NCBI GenBank assembly: GCA_019749915.1
Contig: JAIEPE010000033.1
Location: 1-41,463 of the forward strand
Length of the DNA stretch: 41,463 nt
Reading direction: 5' to 3'
Origin: Alphaproteobacteria bacterium
GTDB lineage: Bacteria; Pseudomonadota; Alphaproteobacteria; UBA9655
Positions 14,820 to 22,896 of this stretch are shown here, piece by piece (position 1 is the stretch's first letter; every line of letters begins with the position of its first letter). The translations under genes were made by a program, and so were the position numbers. Under the pieces are notes generated by a model that had not been told where the DNA came from, searched no databases, and worked only from the letters and a program-made list of their open reading frames with translations.

Positions 14820-16013
14820 ATGAAAAAAATAAATAAACTTGGATTAGGAGCTCTAATTACGGGGCTTTTTTCTATGGAAAATCAGGGTATTGCTTGTAGC
14901 GATGTTTTTATTAACAAAGGTGGATATCATATTGAGGCGCGGACCTTAGACTTTCTCGTTAATCTTGCTTTTGAAAATCGCGCGGGGTTCATAGGAACTG
15001 AAAACAAAACAGATATAATTATCGATGCCGATAAAATTCCTGCAGATAAATTAGCGACCTGGAAAAATAAGTATGGCTATTTTGGGAGAGCTGCTTTTAA
15101 TGGTAGCAAGATCATTGATGGAATGAACACCGAAGGTCTTTCAGTGGCCATTTTGTATCTGCCGGGGTCAAAATTTCCTGCCTATGATCCGAAAGATCAA
15201 AAAAAGGTTCTGAGTGCTTATGATGTGGCCTCCTTTCTCCTAAGCCAAGCTGCCTCTGTTGCTGAAGGCATACATTTACTGCGTACCTACCAATTGGTGC
15301 AATCAGCTGTTCAAGCTGAAAGTGGGATCTTTATCAAAGATATCCCTATTCATTACGTGATACGAGATAAAACGGGGGACAGCGCTGCTGTTGAATTTGT
15401 TGATGGTAAGGTTAAAATCTACGAAAAGGCTGGAGATATTATCACAAATTCTCCTCCCCTTGATTGGCAATTAAAGAATGCGGCCCATTATGATTCTTTG
15501 CTTGCAACCAATACAGGCCCTAATGAAGAGTTTAGCAAAACTGTTTATGATTATAATGAAATCTATGAAACTGCTAAGCATAAAGGAGAAGCCAATCTTT
15601 TAGGAATGCTGGGAGATTATACACCTCCTTCACGTTTTGCGCGGGCGCGGGTTTTATTAAACAATCTCCCCGCTCCAACGTCACGAGCGGTTGCTCTTGC
15701 TCAAGCAAGTTCTTTGAATGATTCTTTGGCTGTGCCTCCCTTGAAAGGAGCCGCTCTAACAATTTGGAGCACCATTAAGGATTTGGATAAAGGGGTCTTT
15801 TATGACAAGAACATGCTGCGATATCAGGCAGATAGATCATTATACGCCTATCCTATTACCAGTAGTGCTTATACGGCTTATGATTTAAACGCTATGGATT
15901 TCAAAGTTCCTGATCCTGCTGTAGCTGAACTTTCTGTTCACCCAACTTCAAGTGAGCAGATCAAAAAAATTATCTCTGTTGATTCTATAAAGCTTACGGG
16001 TGCAGAAGAGTAA
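14820..16013 (+). CDS. Exported choloylglycine hydrolase / penicillin V acylase family Ntn-hydrolase
   Basis: Linear amide C-N hydrolases of this family cut bile salts, penicillin V or acyl-homoserine lactones. The 397-residue protein begins with a hydrophobic leader ending 'GIACSD'; cleavage before Cys26 would expose the N-terminal nucleophile Cys. Other family residues are visible: Arg41 and Asp44 in 'EARTLDF', 'GMNTEGLSVAILYLPG' (Asn near residue 102), and 'DKTGDSAAVEFVDGKVKIYE'. The 'NSPPLDWQL' segment corresponds to the family's Asn-containing 'TNxPxFxxQ' motif. A TATAAT hexamer occurs at 14765-14770 without a good -35. The substrate is open; quorum-signal or host amide hydrolysis are both possible. 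Confidence 0.88.
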   Translation: MKKINKLGLGALITGLFSMENQGIACSDVFINKGGYHIEARTLDFLVNLAFENRAGFIGTENKTDIIIDADKIPADKLATWKNKYGYFGRAAFNGSKIIDGMNTEGLSVAILYLPGSKFPAYDPKDQKKVLSAYDVASFLLSQAASVAEGIHLLRTYQLVQSAVQAESGIFIKDIPIHYVIRDKTGDSAAVEFVDGKVKIYEKAGDIITNSPPLDWQLKNAAHYDSLLATNTGPNEEFSKTVYDYNEIYETAKHKGEANLLGMLGDYTPPSRFARARVLLNNLPAPTSRAVALAQASSLNDSLAVPPLKGAALTIWSTIKDLDKGVFYDKNMLRYQADRSLYAYPITSSAYTAYDLNAMDFKVPDPAVAELSVHPTSSEQIKKIISVDSIKLTGAEE

Positions 16014-16062
16014 GGGGAGAAAAGCAGAACCTACATATAAAATGTGTAAAAATTAATCATAT

Positions 16063-16092
16063 TTACCTCTCCCCCGCTTGGGGGAGAGGTAA
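16063..16092 (+). terminator. long perfect hairpin after the hydrolase gene
   Basis: A 13-bp perfect stem (TTACCTCTCCCCC / GGGGGAGAGGTAA, loop GCTT) lies 50 bases past the stop of the hydrolase and before tRNA-Tyr. The T tract after it is short and interrupted (CAGTTTTA), so it may be a terminator of reduced strength or a repeat-derived hairpin that stabilises the 3' end. Confidence 0.55.
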
Positions 16093-16228
16093 CAGTTTTA
16101 GAGACGCTAGATATTAGGTTTGCCAATGCTATTTTTTATACCTAGACCTTGGGGAAGAGAATATTTCCTTTTTCGCATATCCCTAATTGACAGATGTCCT
16201 TAAATCTCTTATTTCCATAAGTAGTCGT

Positions 16229-16314
16229 GGAGGGATGGCCGAGCGGTCAAAGGCAGCAGACTGTAAATCTGCCGACGTACGTCTACGCAGGTTCGAATCC
16301 TGCTCCCTCCACCA
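16229..16314 (+). tRNA. tRNA-Tyr (anticodon GTA)
   Basis: A complete cloverleaf of 86 bases: acceptor GGAGGGA pairs with TCCCTCC, and the anticodon stem-loop CAGACTGTAAATCTG carries GTA. A long variable arm typical of bacterial tRNA-Tyr (class II) is present, with T-arm GCAGGTTCGAATCCTGC and encoded CCA. The 215-base gap before it holds only the hairpin at 16063. Confidence 0.97.
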
Positions 16315-16403
16315 GCCTTCAAAGATAAGCTGTGACACACCGGGTTCAATGAAGAACCTTTTACTCATATAACATATAGTGATAGTGAGCTTAGTCAAAG
16401 AGA

Positions 16404-17033
16404 CTACACCATAAAAAACAATCTAATTCCTAAACCCACGAGAATGCCGCCTGTAACGCGCTCGATCCAGTGACCTACAGCACTAAACTTTTCTCGAGTG
16501 CTTTTTCCCGACAAACAAAAGGCCACAAACCCAAACCAGAATAAGGTTTCCATGAATATAATAAGGCCATAGATAAGCATAATGATAAAGGGGGTGTTAG
16601 GATCAATGATAATCGAAAACAAGCTCATAAAAAATAGCATGCATTTAGGGTTAAGAGCATTGGTAAGAAAGCCAGAATGAATAGCTGTGAAGGAAGATAT
16701 ATCATGTTTGTGGTGAACATTTCCTGGGGGGATAACTGCTTTCTTAGCACAAAGTCCCTTAAATCCTATATAGAGCAAATAGCCAGCGCCTAAACATTTC
16801 ACTCCGAATAAAAGCCAAGGGGTTTTGGCAATCAATAAACCCAAGCCCAGTAAGGTATAAGTTACATGGACAAGAATCCCGAGAGCAATGCCAAAAGCCG
16901 TCAGGAGGGCTGTTTTGCGGGAAAAAATCAAGCTATTTTTTACGACAATGGCAAAATCAGGGCCCGGGCTGACAATGGAAATCATCACCAAGCCGGCCAC
17001 ACTAAGGATAGAGGGAAGATATTCAAGTTCCAT
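16404..17033 (-). CDS. LysE/RhtB family amino-acid exporter
   Basis: A 209-residue membrane protein with about six hydrophobic segments. The family signature appears at the N-terminus as 'MISIVSPGPDFAIVVKNSL' (the conserved PGP-x-F/N motif, about 17-35), followed by 'GIALGILVHVTYTLLGLGLL' and 'LGAGYLLYIGFKGL'. Proteins of this type export amino acids or their derivatives, such as Lys/Arg (LysE) or homoserine/threonine (RhtB). Substrate cannot be assigned. AAGGAG precedes the ATG on the minus strand. It stands alone between tRNA-Tyr and homospermidine synthase. Confidence 0.88.
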   Translation of the reverse strand: MELEYLPSILSVAGLVMISIVSPGPDFAIVVKNSLIFSRKTALLTAFGIALGILVHVTYTLLGLGLLIAKTPWLLFGVKCLGAGYLLYIGFKGLCAKKAVIPPGNVHHKHDISSFTAIHSGFLTNALNPKCMLFFMSLFSIIIDPNTPFIIMLIYGLIIFMETLFWFGFVAFCLSGKSTREKFSAVGHWIERVTGGILVGLGIRLFFMV

Positions 17034-17192
17034 GATCGCTCCTTACATAACCTTTTAAAAATACGGGAGTGTTGAGTACACATAACTAATTTTCATATAG
17101 TTCTATGTCCAGAAAACTTCAAGGGGTCGAATGGAGCTTACGATCAAGTTGTACGGGATCCAAGGTCACAGGTATGCAGTCAAAAAAATACT

Positions 17193-18623
17193 CTAGATAA
17201 ACTCTCCAAGGGAAAAATTGATAAATTGCCACGGATCACTGGTGTCTTTTATTGAAGGATAGGCATCTATCCCTTCATTTAGTAAAGGAGTCCAATTTGT
17301 GTAGTGCCCAGACATTGTTCCAAGATAGGGGGCTGCAATTTCTAAAATGCGCTCAAAGTCCAGTTCCTCTGCTTCAACGATGCCACGATTGGGATTTTCA
17401 ATAGCCCACAAAACGCCTGCAAGGACAGCTGACGTCACCTGCAGTGTGGTGGAAGAATTATAAGAGGCTAGTTGACGCGCTTCATGAATACTCAAAGTGG
17501 ATCCAAACCAATAAGCCCCTTTTTTATGACCCATTAAGAGAACACCTAACTCATCGATCCCATCAATGATATCGTCACCAAGAATTCGTTTTTCATCTTG
17601 GAGAACGAGATCGCGGCCGTTGAGTTCGTGAAGAGATAAAATAGCATCATCGCAAGGACGATAACTGTAATGAACTGTTGGGCGATAAGTTACGTTTTGC
17701 TCATAATCAGAAAGAGTCAAAAAGTCTGCTATGGAAATTGATTCATTATGGGTAATTAAAAAGGCCTTATATTGCCCTGCAAGGGGTGTCCAGGATTTTA
17801 TGGTTGTTTTGACACTTGGTTGCTTAAGATAAATGGCAGCTTTACAACCATAGTCGTAAGTACAAGCCATCTTTGGCCAATTTTTTTCATGTGTCCCCCA
17901 ACCTAACTCTGCAGGTTGACACCCTTCGCTGTGAAACCCATCTACCGACCAAGTATTTACAAATTCTCCGGCTTTCTTTTTGATTTTGGAAAATTGCCAA
18001 TCATATTCAGCAATATGGATAACCTTAAGATTAAGTTTAGCGGCCAGCTCTGCCCATGCCTGTTTCGTTTTTGGCATAAAATCAAAACATCCTACGTCCT
18101 GAGCAACGTTAACTATCGCCTGTTTAGCAAAACTTGAAATGAGACCAGGATTCGCGCCATGAGCGATAACTGCTGTGGGACCATTTAATGGTAAATGAGA
18201 GCGCAAAGATAAAACGCTCTCTCGGAGGGCATAATTTGTTCGTTCAGAAAGTGGTCTTTCAGGATCTAGATAACCACCCTCCCAAGGTTCAATGCACGTA
18301 TCTAGATAAGGGCATCCCATTTCTTGAGATAATTGAATGAGATCATAACTCGAAACATTCACGGATAGATTTAATAAAAAATCCCCAGGCTTCAAAAGGG
18401 ATCGCAAAATTGTCTCATAGTTTTGATGAGTTAAAGCGTGCTGATAGTATGGAATATGATATTGATCTGCGACTTTCTTTGATTCTATGTCAGGACCTAC
18501 AATAATCAGTTGCTTCTCAACATCTAAATGTTTGGCAAGTAAAGGAAGGACACCCTGACCAATACTTCCAAAGCCGATCATAACAATTTTGTTAAAAAAG
18601 TTATTTTTCAATGTAGTATTCAT
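17193..18623 (-). CDS. hss: Homospermidine synthase
   Basis: Homospermidine synthase makes sym-homospermidine from two putrescines (or putrescine plus spermidine) with NAD+, the characteristic polyamine route of many alphaproteobacteria. The 476-residue length is typical. Motifs are the Rossmann loop 'VMIGFGSIGQGVLPLL' (about 14-29), 'DTCIEPWEGGY' near residue 107, 'AVIAHGANPGLISSFAKQA' near 157 and 'GCKAAIYLKQPS'. The C-terminal half includes 'VTSAVLAGVLWAIENPNRGIVEAEELDFE'-type sequence expected of the family. Downstream toward 17034 no other gene is seen. A palindromic repeat lies between its start and ctpA. Confidence 0.95.
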   Translation of the reverse strand: MNTTLKNNFFNKIVMIGFGSIGQGVLPLLAKHLDVEKQLIIVGPDIESKKVADQYHIPYYQHALTHQNYETILRSLLKPGDFLLNLSVNVSSYDLIQLSQEMGCPYLDTCIEPWEGGYLDPERPLSERTNYALRESVLSLRSHLPLNGPTAVIAHGANPGLISSFAKQAIVNVAQDVGCFDFMPKTKQAWAELAAKLNLKVIHIAEYDWQFSKIKKKAGEFVNTWSVDGFHSEGCQPAELGWGTHEKNWPKMACTYDYGCKAAIYLKQPSVKTTIKSWTPLAGQYKAFLITHNESISIADFLTLSDYEQNVTYRPTVHYSYRPCDDAILSLHELNGRDLVLQDEKRILGDDIIDGIDELGVLLMGHKKGAYWFGSTLSIHEARQLASYNSSTTLQVTSAVLAGVLWAIENPNRGIVEAEELDFERILEIAAPYLGTMSGHYTNWTPLLNEGIDAYPSIKDTSDPWQFINFSLGEFI

Positions 18624-18654
18624 TGGACTTGAAGGTGCTTTTTTTTAATTTTAT

Positions 18655-18740
18655 TAGGGATACTCTGGACCCCGTGGTCGAGCCACGGGGCGTCGTGTGG
18701 GGTGTGACGTCCCGCGACTTGATCGCGGGATCCAGGCTTC
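18655..18740. repeat. composite palindromic repeat, copy B
   Basis: CTCTGGACCCCGTGG...CCACGGGGCGTC is followed by GACGTCCCGCGACTTGATC and GCGGGATCCAGG. The two modules have the same order and orientation as at 1310-1400, with compensatory changes in the first stem (CCCGTGG/CCACGGG against CCCGCGG/CCGCGGG), which suggests selection for pairing or divergence of the family by subtypes. Confidence 0.8.
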
Positions 18741-18805
18741 AGTAAGGTCTTTTGAAGATTCTTAAGTATGGTTTCTGTTGACATGATGATATACTATCCA
18801 CAATT

Positions 18806-20155
18806 CTACTTTTTAGAGGATTCCATTTTTTCTGTCATGGCAACGGCATGAAGAATATCAATAGCACGCATCAATTGATAATCTTCAACGGGCTTTCCCG
18901 TCTTGGTTTTATCCTCTTCAAGTGGAATCTTTGTATCTTCAATTTTTGGAGCTTCTGGTTTTGTTTCTTTAGGGGTATCAAGAGCGCCTTCTAGATCCTT
19001 TTCGAAAATATATTTTGCTTCATCGATTTTTTCAAGTTTACCTTGAAGCTGCTCAATAACTATATCAGGCTCAATACCTTTAGCTTGGATTGAGCGGCCG
19101 GAAGGCGTGTAATACCGGGCCGTTGTTAAGACCAGTGCTCCGCCATTTGTCAAGGGCATAACAGGCTGAACCGACCCTTTTCCAAAGGATTTTGTTCCCA
19201 CAATCAGAGCGCGATGGTTATCTTGGAGTGCTCCCGCTAGAATTTCTGAAGATGAAGCCGATCCTCCATTAATCAGGACGACAATGGGTAGATTGTTTGT
19301 GACATCTCCATCCTTGGCATAAGCATGGGTATCGGATTTTGAATTTCGCCCGCGGGTTGAAACAATTTCTTTACCTTTGGGAAGGAAAAGATCGCTTGTA
19401 TCAATGGCTACATCAAAGAGACCGCCTGGATTGTTACGAAGATCAATAATAAGACCTTCAAGTTTGTCGCCTTCTTTCTTTTTGAAATCAGCAAGAGCTT
19501 CTTTTAAGAGGGGGAGGGTGCTTTCACTGAATTGGGCAATACGAATATACCCAACATTGCCTTCAAGGCGCCACTTAACAGCTTTGACGTGGATTTTTTC
19601 ACGGGTGAGGGTTTTTTCGAAAACATCTTTGCCTTCCCGCTTAATATGAAGCGTTACGGTTGAACCTGGTTTACCACGAAGAAGATCAACAGCTTCATTG
19701 ATGGTCTTTCCCATGACAGGCTTTTTATCAATGGCGATGATCAAGTCTCCTGATTCAAGCTCCGCTTTTTTTGCCGGAGTATCATCAATAGGAGAGATAA
19801 CTTTGACAACACCATTCTCTAAGGTAACTTCCATTCCCAGGCCGCCATATTCAGATTTTGTCTGAATCTGCAGCTCCTTATAGGCTTTTGGATCTAGATA
19901 AGTTGAATGAGGGTCGAGGGCTGCAAGCATGCCGTTAAGGGCACCTGTAAGAAGTTTTTCATCAGAGACTGGTTCCACGTAATCTTCTTTAACGCGCTGC
20001 AAAATAGCATCAAAGGTATGGGAGTCAAAATCAGTGACTGCTGGAGTTGTTTCCTTAGCTTCCGTTTCCTTTGGAGATGAAGTCGCATATATTCCTGCAA
20101 TAGCAACCGATGAAAACAAAACAACAGCAAGTAATCCTACAACTTTCGATTTCAT
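18806..20155 (-). CDS. ctpA: C-terminal processing peptidase (S41A) CtpA
   Basis: A periplasmic serine protease of 449 residues: N-terminal signal/anchor (about 1-25), cap region, a PDZ domain (about 90-175, 'GGLGMEVTLENGVVKVISPIDDTPA' in the carboxylate-binding region), then the S41 catalytic core. The nucleophile Ser is in 'NGGSASSSEILAGAL' and the general-base Lys is in 'GTKSFGKGSVQ', so the Ser-Lys dyad is intact. The C-terminal tail (about 395-430) is charged and Lys/Glu/Pro-rich. It is third in the gpmI-EnvC-like-ctpA set, 14 bases after the EnvC-like gene. In other bacteria such proteases limit peptidoglycan hydrolases, which fits its neighbour. Confidence 0.95.
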   Translation of the reverse strand: MKSKVVGLLAVVLFSSVAIAGIYATSSPKETEAKETTPAVTDFDSHTFDAILQRVKEDYVEPVSDEKLLTGALNGMLAALDPHSTYLDPKAYKELQIQTKSEYGGLGMEVTLENGVVKVISPIDDTPAKKAELESGDLIIAIDKKPVMGKTINEAVDLLRGKPGSTVTLHIKREGKDVFEKTLTREKIHVKAVKWRLEGNVGYIRIAQFSESTLPLLKEALADFKKKEGDKLEGLIIDLRNNPGGLFDVAIDTSDLFLPKGKEIVSTRGRNSKSDTHAYAKDGDVTNNLPIVVLINGGSASSSEILAGALQDNHRALIVGTKSFGKGSVQPVMPLTNGGALVLTTARYYTPSGRSIQAKGIEPDIVIEQLQGKLEKIDEAKYIFEKDLEGALDTPKETKPEAPKIEDTKIPLEEDKTKTGKPVEDYQLMRAIDILHAVAMTEKMESSKK

Positions 20156-20169
20156 TTATGTATTTCCTC

Positions 20170-21177
20170 TCATTGAGCAAAATAATCCTTTGGATTTATA
20201 GCTTTGCCTTTCTGCCGCAGCTCTAAATAAAGCTTAGGAGAGCTGGCTCCATAGCTGGCCATAGATCCTATTTTCTGTCCAGCATATACGCTTTCACCAA
20301 TTTCTGCATTAATTTTATGCATTCCCATCAATATGGTATACACTTTTTCACCGGCTTCGATGATAAGAATATCTCCTTGATTTTTAAAGGGGCCTTTGAA
20401 GACAACGGTTCCTTCAGAAGGGGCAAATACGTCAGCATTTTTCTTCGTCTCAAAAATGATGCCTTGGGCGCCTGGGCTAAATTTCTTTTGTAACTCTTTA
20501 TCTTTTACTATTTTTCCTGCTACTGGTTGTTCAAGCCATCGAAAGGGAAGGTCTTGGTTAGAGGAAGCTTTTGAAGCGCTCTGTGCTTTCTTTGAAAGAG
20601 TGGCACGAGTTTCATTTAAAAGAAAGTTGATGTTTTCTTCCTTGCTGAGCTTTTCAAGCTCTGTATTTGTTAATTGTTCAAGTTTTACTTTTTCAAAAGC
20701 TTCAACTTGGTTGTGCTGAAGCTGAAGGCTTTCAAGTAATTGAGCCTGCACCTTTTTTTTCACTTCCAATTCTTTACTTAAGGCCAGAATTTCAGTGGAA
20801 GTTGCTTGAAGACGTTGCAATTCTTGCTTTAAGGCATGGGATAAGGAACGCATAAGGATAATGCCGCGAATAGTATCCTTCCCTGTGGCTGTGTCCACTA
20901 AAAGCTTTAAGGGATTGACACGTCCTAAACGGATGAGCAGAGGGAGCTTAGCTTCAATTTGCTTGCGTTGCAGAGTGATGTTCTCATTCATTTGAATTTG
21001 TTTTATAGTGAAATCGTGCAATGTTTTCTCTAAAACAGAGGCTTCATCTAATAATTGTTGTTTTTTTTCGAGCAAATGAGCTCTTTCTTTATGCAGCTCC
21101 TTAATCTCTGTCACCAGATCTTGGGCAAGGACGGGGGAGAAAAGGAGCAAACTGAAAAGAAAGAAAAACTTACCCAT
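20170..21177 (-). CDS. EnvC-like murein hydrolase activator (degenerate M23)
   Basis: A 335-residue periplasmic protein: signal peptide (about 1-18, ending 'VLAQ'), a long coiled coil (about 20-200) rich in Leu/Lys/Glu, then an M23/LytM fold (about 215-335). The zinc ligands are gone: the usual HLHxE motif reads 'KLYLELR' and the first ligand region reads 'GDILIIEAGEKVY'. As in EnvC and NlpD this should make it a non-enzymatic activator of amidases for septal peptidoglycan splitting, rather than an endopeptidase. It overlaps gpmI by eight bases and precedes ctpA; this three-gene order is common in alphaproteobacteria. Confidence 0.88.
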   Translation of the reverse strand: MGKFFFLFSLLLFSPVLAQDLVTEIKELHKERAHLLEKKQQLLDEASVLEKTLHDFTIKQIQMNENITLQRKQIEAKLPLLIRLGRVNPLKLLVDTATGKDTIRGIILMRSLSHALKQELQRLQATSTEILALSKELEVKKKVQAQLLESLQLQHNQVEAFEKVKLEQLTNTELEKLSKEENINFLLNETRATLSKKAQSASKASSNQDLPFRWLEQPVAGKIVKDKELQKKFSPGAQGIIFETKKNADVFAPSEGTVVFKGPFKNQGDILIIEAGEKVYTILMGMHKINAEIGESVYAGQKIGSMASYGASSPKLYLELRQKGKAINPKDYFAQ

Positions 21178-22699
21178 GAAGTGACTCCAAAAGTGACTGA
21201 CCCGTCATAGGGGACGGCTTTGAGATCTCCAAGATTTCCAAAATTGTCGGAGCAATGTCGGAGAGTTTACCCCTCGTAAGTGTGCCCTCGGGGCCATTAT
21301 AAAGCACAAAAGGCACAGGATTGAGAGTATGGGCCGTATGGGGCGACTTAAGAGCATCATCAAACATCATTTCTGCATTGCCGTGATCGGAAGTGATAAT
21401 AAGGCTAGCGCCCACTTTTTTTATGGCCGTCATAAGTTTTCCTAAACACGTATCCACTGCCTCTACAGCCTTACGGGCGGCTTCAAAATTGCCTGAGTGT
21501 CCCACCATATCTGTATTGGCGTAATTTACAACAATGAAGCTATACTCTTTACTTTCAATTGCTGCAATAAGCTTATCCGTAAGTTCAAAGGCGGACATTT
21601 CCGGCTTCAGGTCATAGGTAGCCACAAAAGGGGAAGGGATAAGAATCCGCTCTTCACCTGGGAAAACGTCTTCGCGGCCTCCATTAAAAAAGAAGGTTAC
21701 ATGGGCATACTTTTCCGTCTCCGCAATGTGCAGCTGTTTTAAGCCCGCTTTAGAAATGACTTCTCCCAAGACATTTTCAAGGGAGCCTGGGTGAAAAAGA
21801 GTCTTCATCCATTTATTAAGGGTATCGCTGTACTCGGTAACGCCTAAGGCAGCTGCAAAGCGAGGGGCTGTTTTCTTGAATTCTTTAAAGTGGGGATCCA
21901 AAAGCACTGTTAGAATTTGGCGAACACGATCAGCTCTAAAATTCGCCATAAGAATTCCATCTCCCGCTTTCATGCCAGCATAAGGAGCAACGGCCACCGA
22001 TTCAACAAATTCATCATTGATTCCCTTAGCATAGCTTTGCTTAAGATAGACGAGGGGATCTTGGGTGGAAGGTTGACCACTTACCATCACGTCATAGGCT
22101 TTTTCAATACGCTCCCACCTTTTATCCCGATCCATGGCATAATAGCGCCCGCCAAGGGTTCCTAGGGTGATGTTGGGATGGTCTTGCATAAAGTGGAGGA
22201 GAGATGTGAGGTACTCTTCAGCGCTTTGAGGAGGCGTATCCCGTCCATCCAGAAAGGCGTGGATGATGACAGGAACACCCTGGCTAGCCACGACTTCGGC
22301 AAGGGCTTGAATATGGCGTTGGTGAGAGTGAATTCCACCGGGGGATAAAAGCCCCATTAGATGGCAGGTCCCCTTTGAGATTTTTAGCTTTTCAATAAAG
22401 TCATTAAGTTCAGGTAATTCATAGAGAGAGCCTTGTTTGATGGCCTCATCAATACGGGGGAGATCTTGAAGAATAATGCGGCCCGCACCAATATTCATGT
22501 GGCCCACTTCCGAATTGCCCATTTGACCCTCAGGCAAGCCCACATTCAGCTCAGAGGCCTCAAGAAGGGTATGAGGAGAGTTGGCCATAAGCTCATCCCA
22601 ATGGGGCGTCTTGGCGCGGGAAATGGCATTATCCGCACCATTTTCTCGATGACCCCATCCGTCCAAAATGCACAATACAACCGTCTTTGTCATGCTCAT
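21170..22699 (-). CDS. gpmI: 2,3-Bisphosphoglycerate-independent phosphoglycerate mutase
   Basis: GpmI interconverts 3- and 2-phosphoglycerate using two Mn2+ ions and a phosphoserine intermediate. The 509-residue protein has the alkaline-phosphatase-fold motifs 'LCILDGWGHRENGADNAI' (metal-binding Asp), 'GQMGNSEVGHMNIGAGR' (catalytic Ser in NSEVGH, about 62-67), 'AFLDGRDTPP', 'NFRADRVRQI' and 'ITSDHGNAEMM'. All expected catalytic signatures are present and length is normal. It heads the gpmI-EnvC-like-ctpA operon; AAGGAT precedes the ATG. Its presence shows that lower glycolysis/gluconeogenesis is retained. Confidence 0.97.
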   Translation of the reverse strand: MSMTKTVVLCILDGWGHRENGADNAISRAKTPHWDELMANSPHTLLEASELNVGLPEGQMGNSEVGHMNIGAGRIILQDLPRIDEAIKQGSLYELPELNDFIEKLKISKGTCHLMGLLSPGGIHSHQRHIQALAEVVASQGVPVIIHAFLDGRDTPPQSAEEYLTSLLHFMQDHPNITLGTLGGRYYAMDRDKRWERIEKAYDVMVSGQPSTQDPLVYLKQSYAKGINDEFVESVAVAPYAGMKAGDGILMANFRADRVRQILTVLLDPHFKEFKKTAPRFAAALGVTEYSDTLNKWMKTLFHPGSLENVLGEVISKAGLKQLHIAETEKYAHVTFFFNGGREDVFPGEERILIPSPFVATYDLKPEMSAFELTDKLIAAIESKEYSFIVVNYANTDMVGHSGNFEAARKAVEAVDTCLGKLMTAIKKVGASLIITSDHGNAEMMFDDALKSPHTAHTLNPVPFVLYNGPEGTLTRGKLSDIAPTILEILEISKPSPMTGQSLLESLHG

Positions 22700-22827
22700 C
22701 CTTCTTATTGTGGGCTGATTCTAGAAAAAATGGAGCTTAAAAGCTAGAGGAATGTGGAGGAGGTGGCCAGGGAATTTTTTTAATTTCCTCTATTAATTTA
22801 GCAAAAATTTTTTGCCAACTCATAAAT

Positions 22828-22878
22828 CCCGAAAAATCCTATTTCTTTGTTTATATCTCCCAAAAAATCCTATATAAT
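22828..22878 (+). promoter_or_regulatory. promoter of the Fic gene with paired direct repeats
   Basis: TATAAT at 22873-22878 is a perfect -10 with an AT-rich, poor -35 region. Two copies of a 15-base direct repeat, CCCRAAAAATCCTAT, lie at 22828-22842 and 22859-22873. They differ at one base, are 31 bases apart (three helical turns), and the second touches the -10. This looks like an operator pair; the encoded protein carries an AbiEi-like N-terminal region that could bind it. Confidence 0.5.
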
Positions 22879-22896
22879 TCGGTGAGGAGTGATGAA

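Noticed and set aside
16183-16398. 71-codon minus-strand frame with 'WWREQDSNLRRRTSADLQSA'
   Set aside because: It is the antisense of tRNA-Tyr, a well-known spurious annotation.
20170-21177. active M23 endopeptidase
   Set aside because: The zinc-binding His residues are absent, which fits an EnvC-like activator instead.
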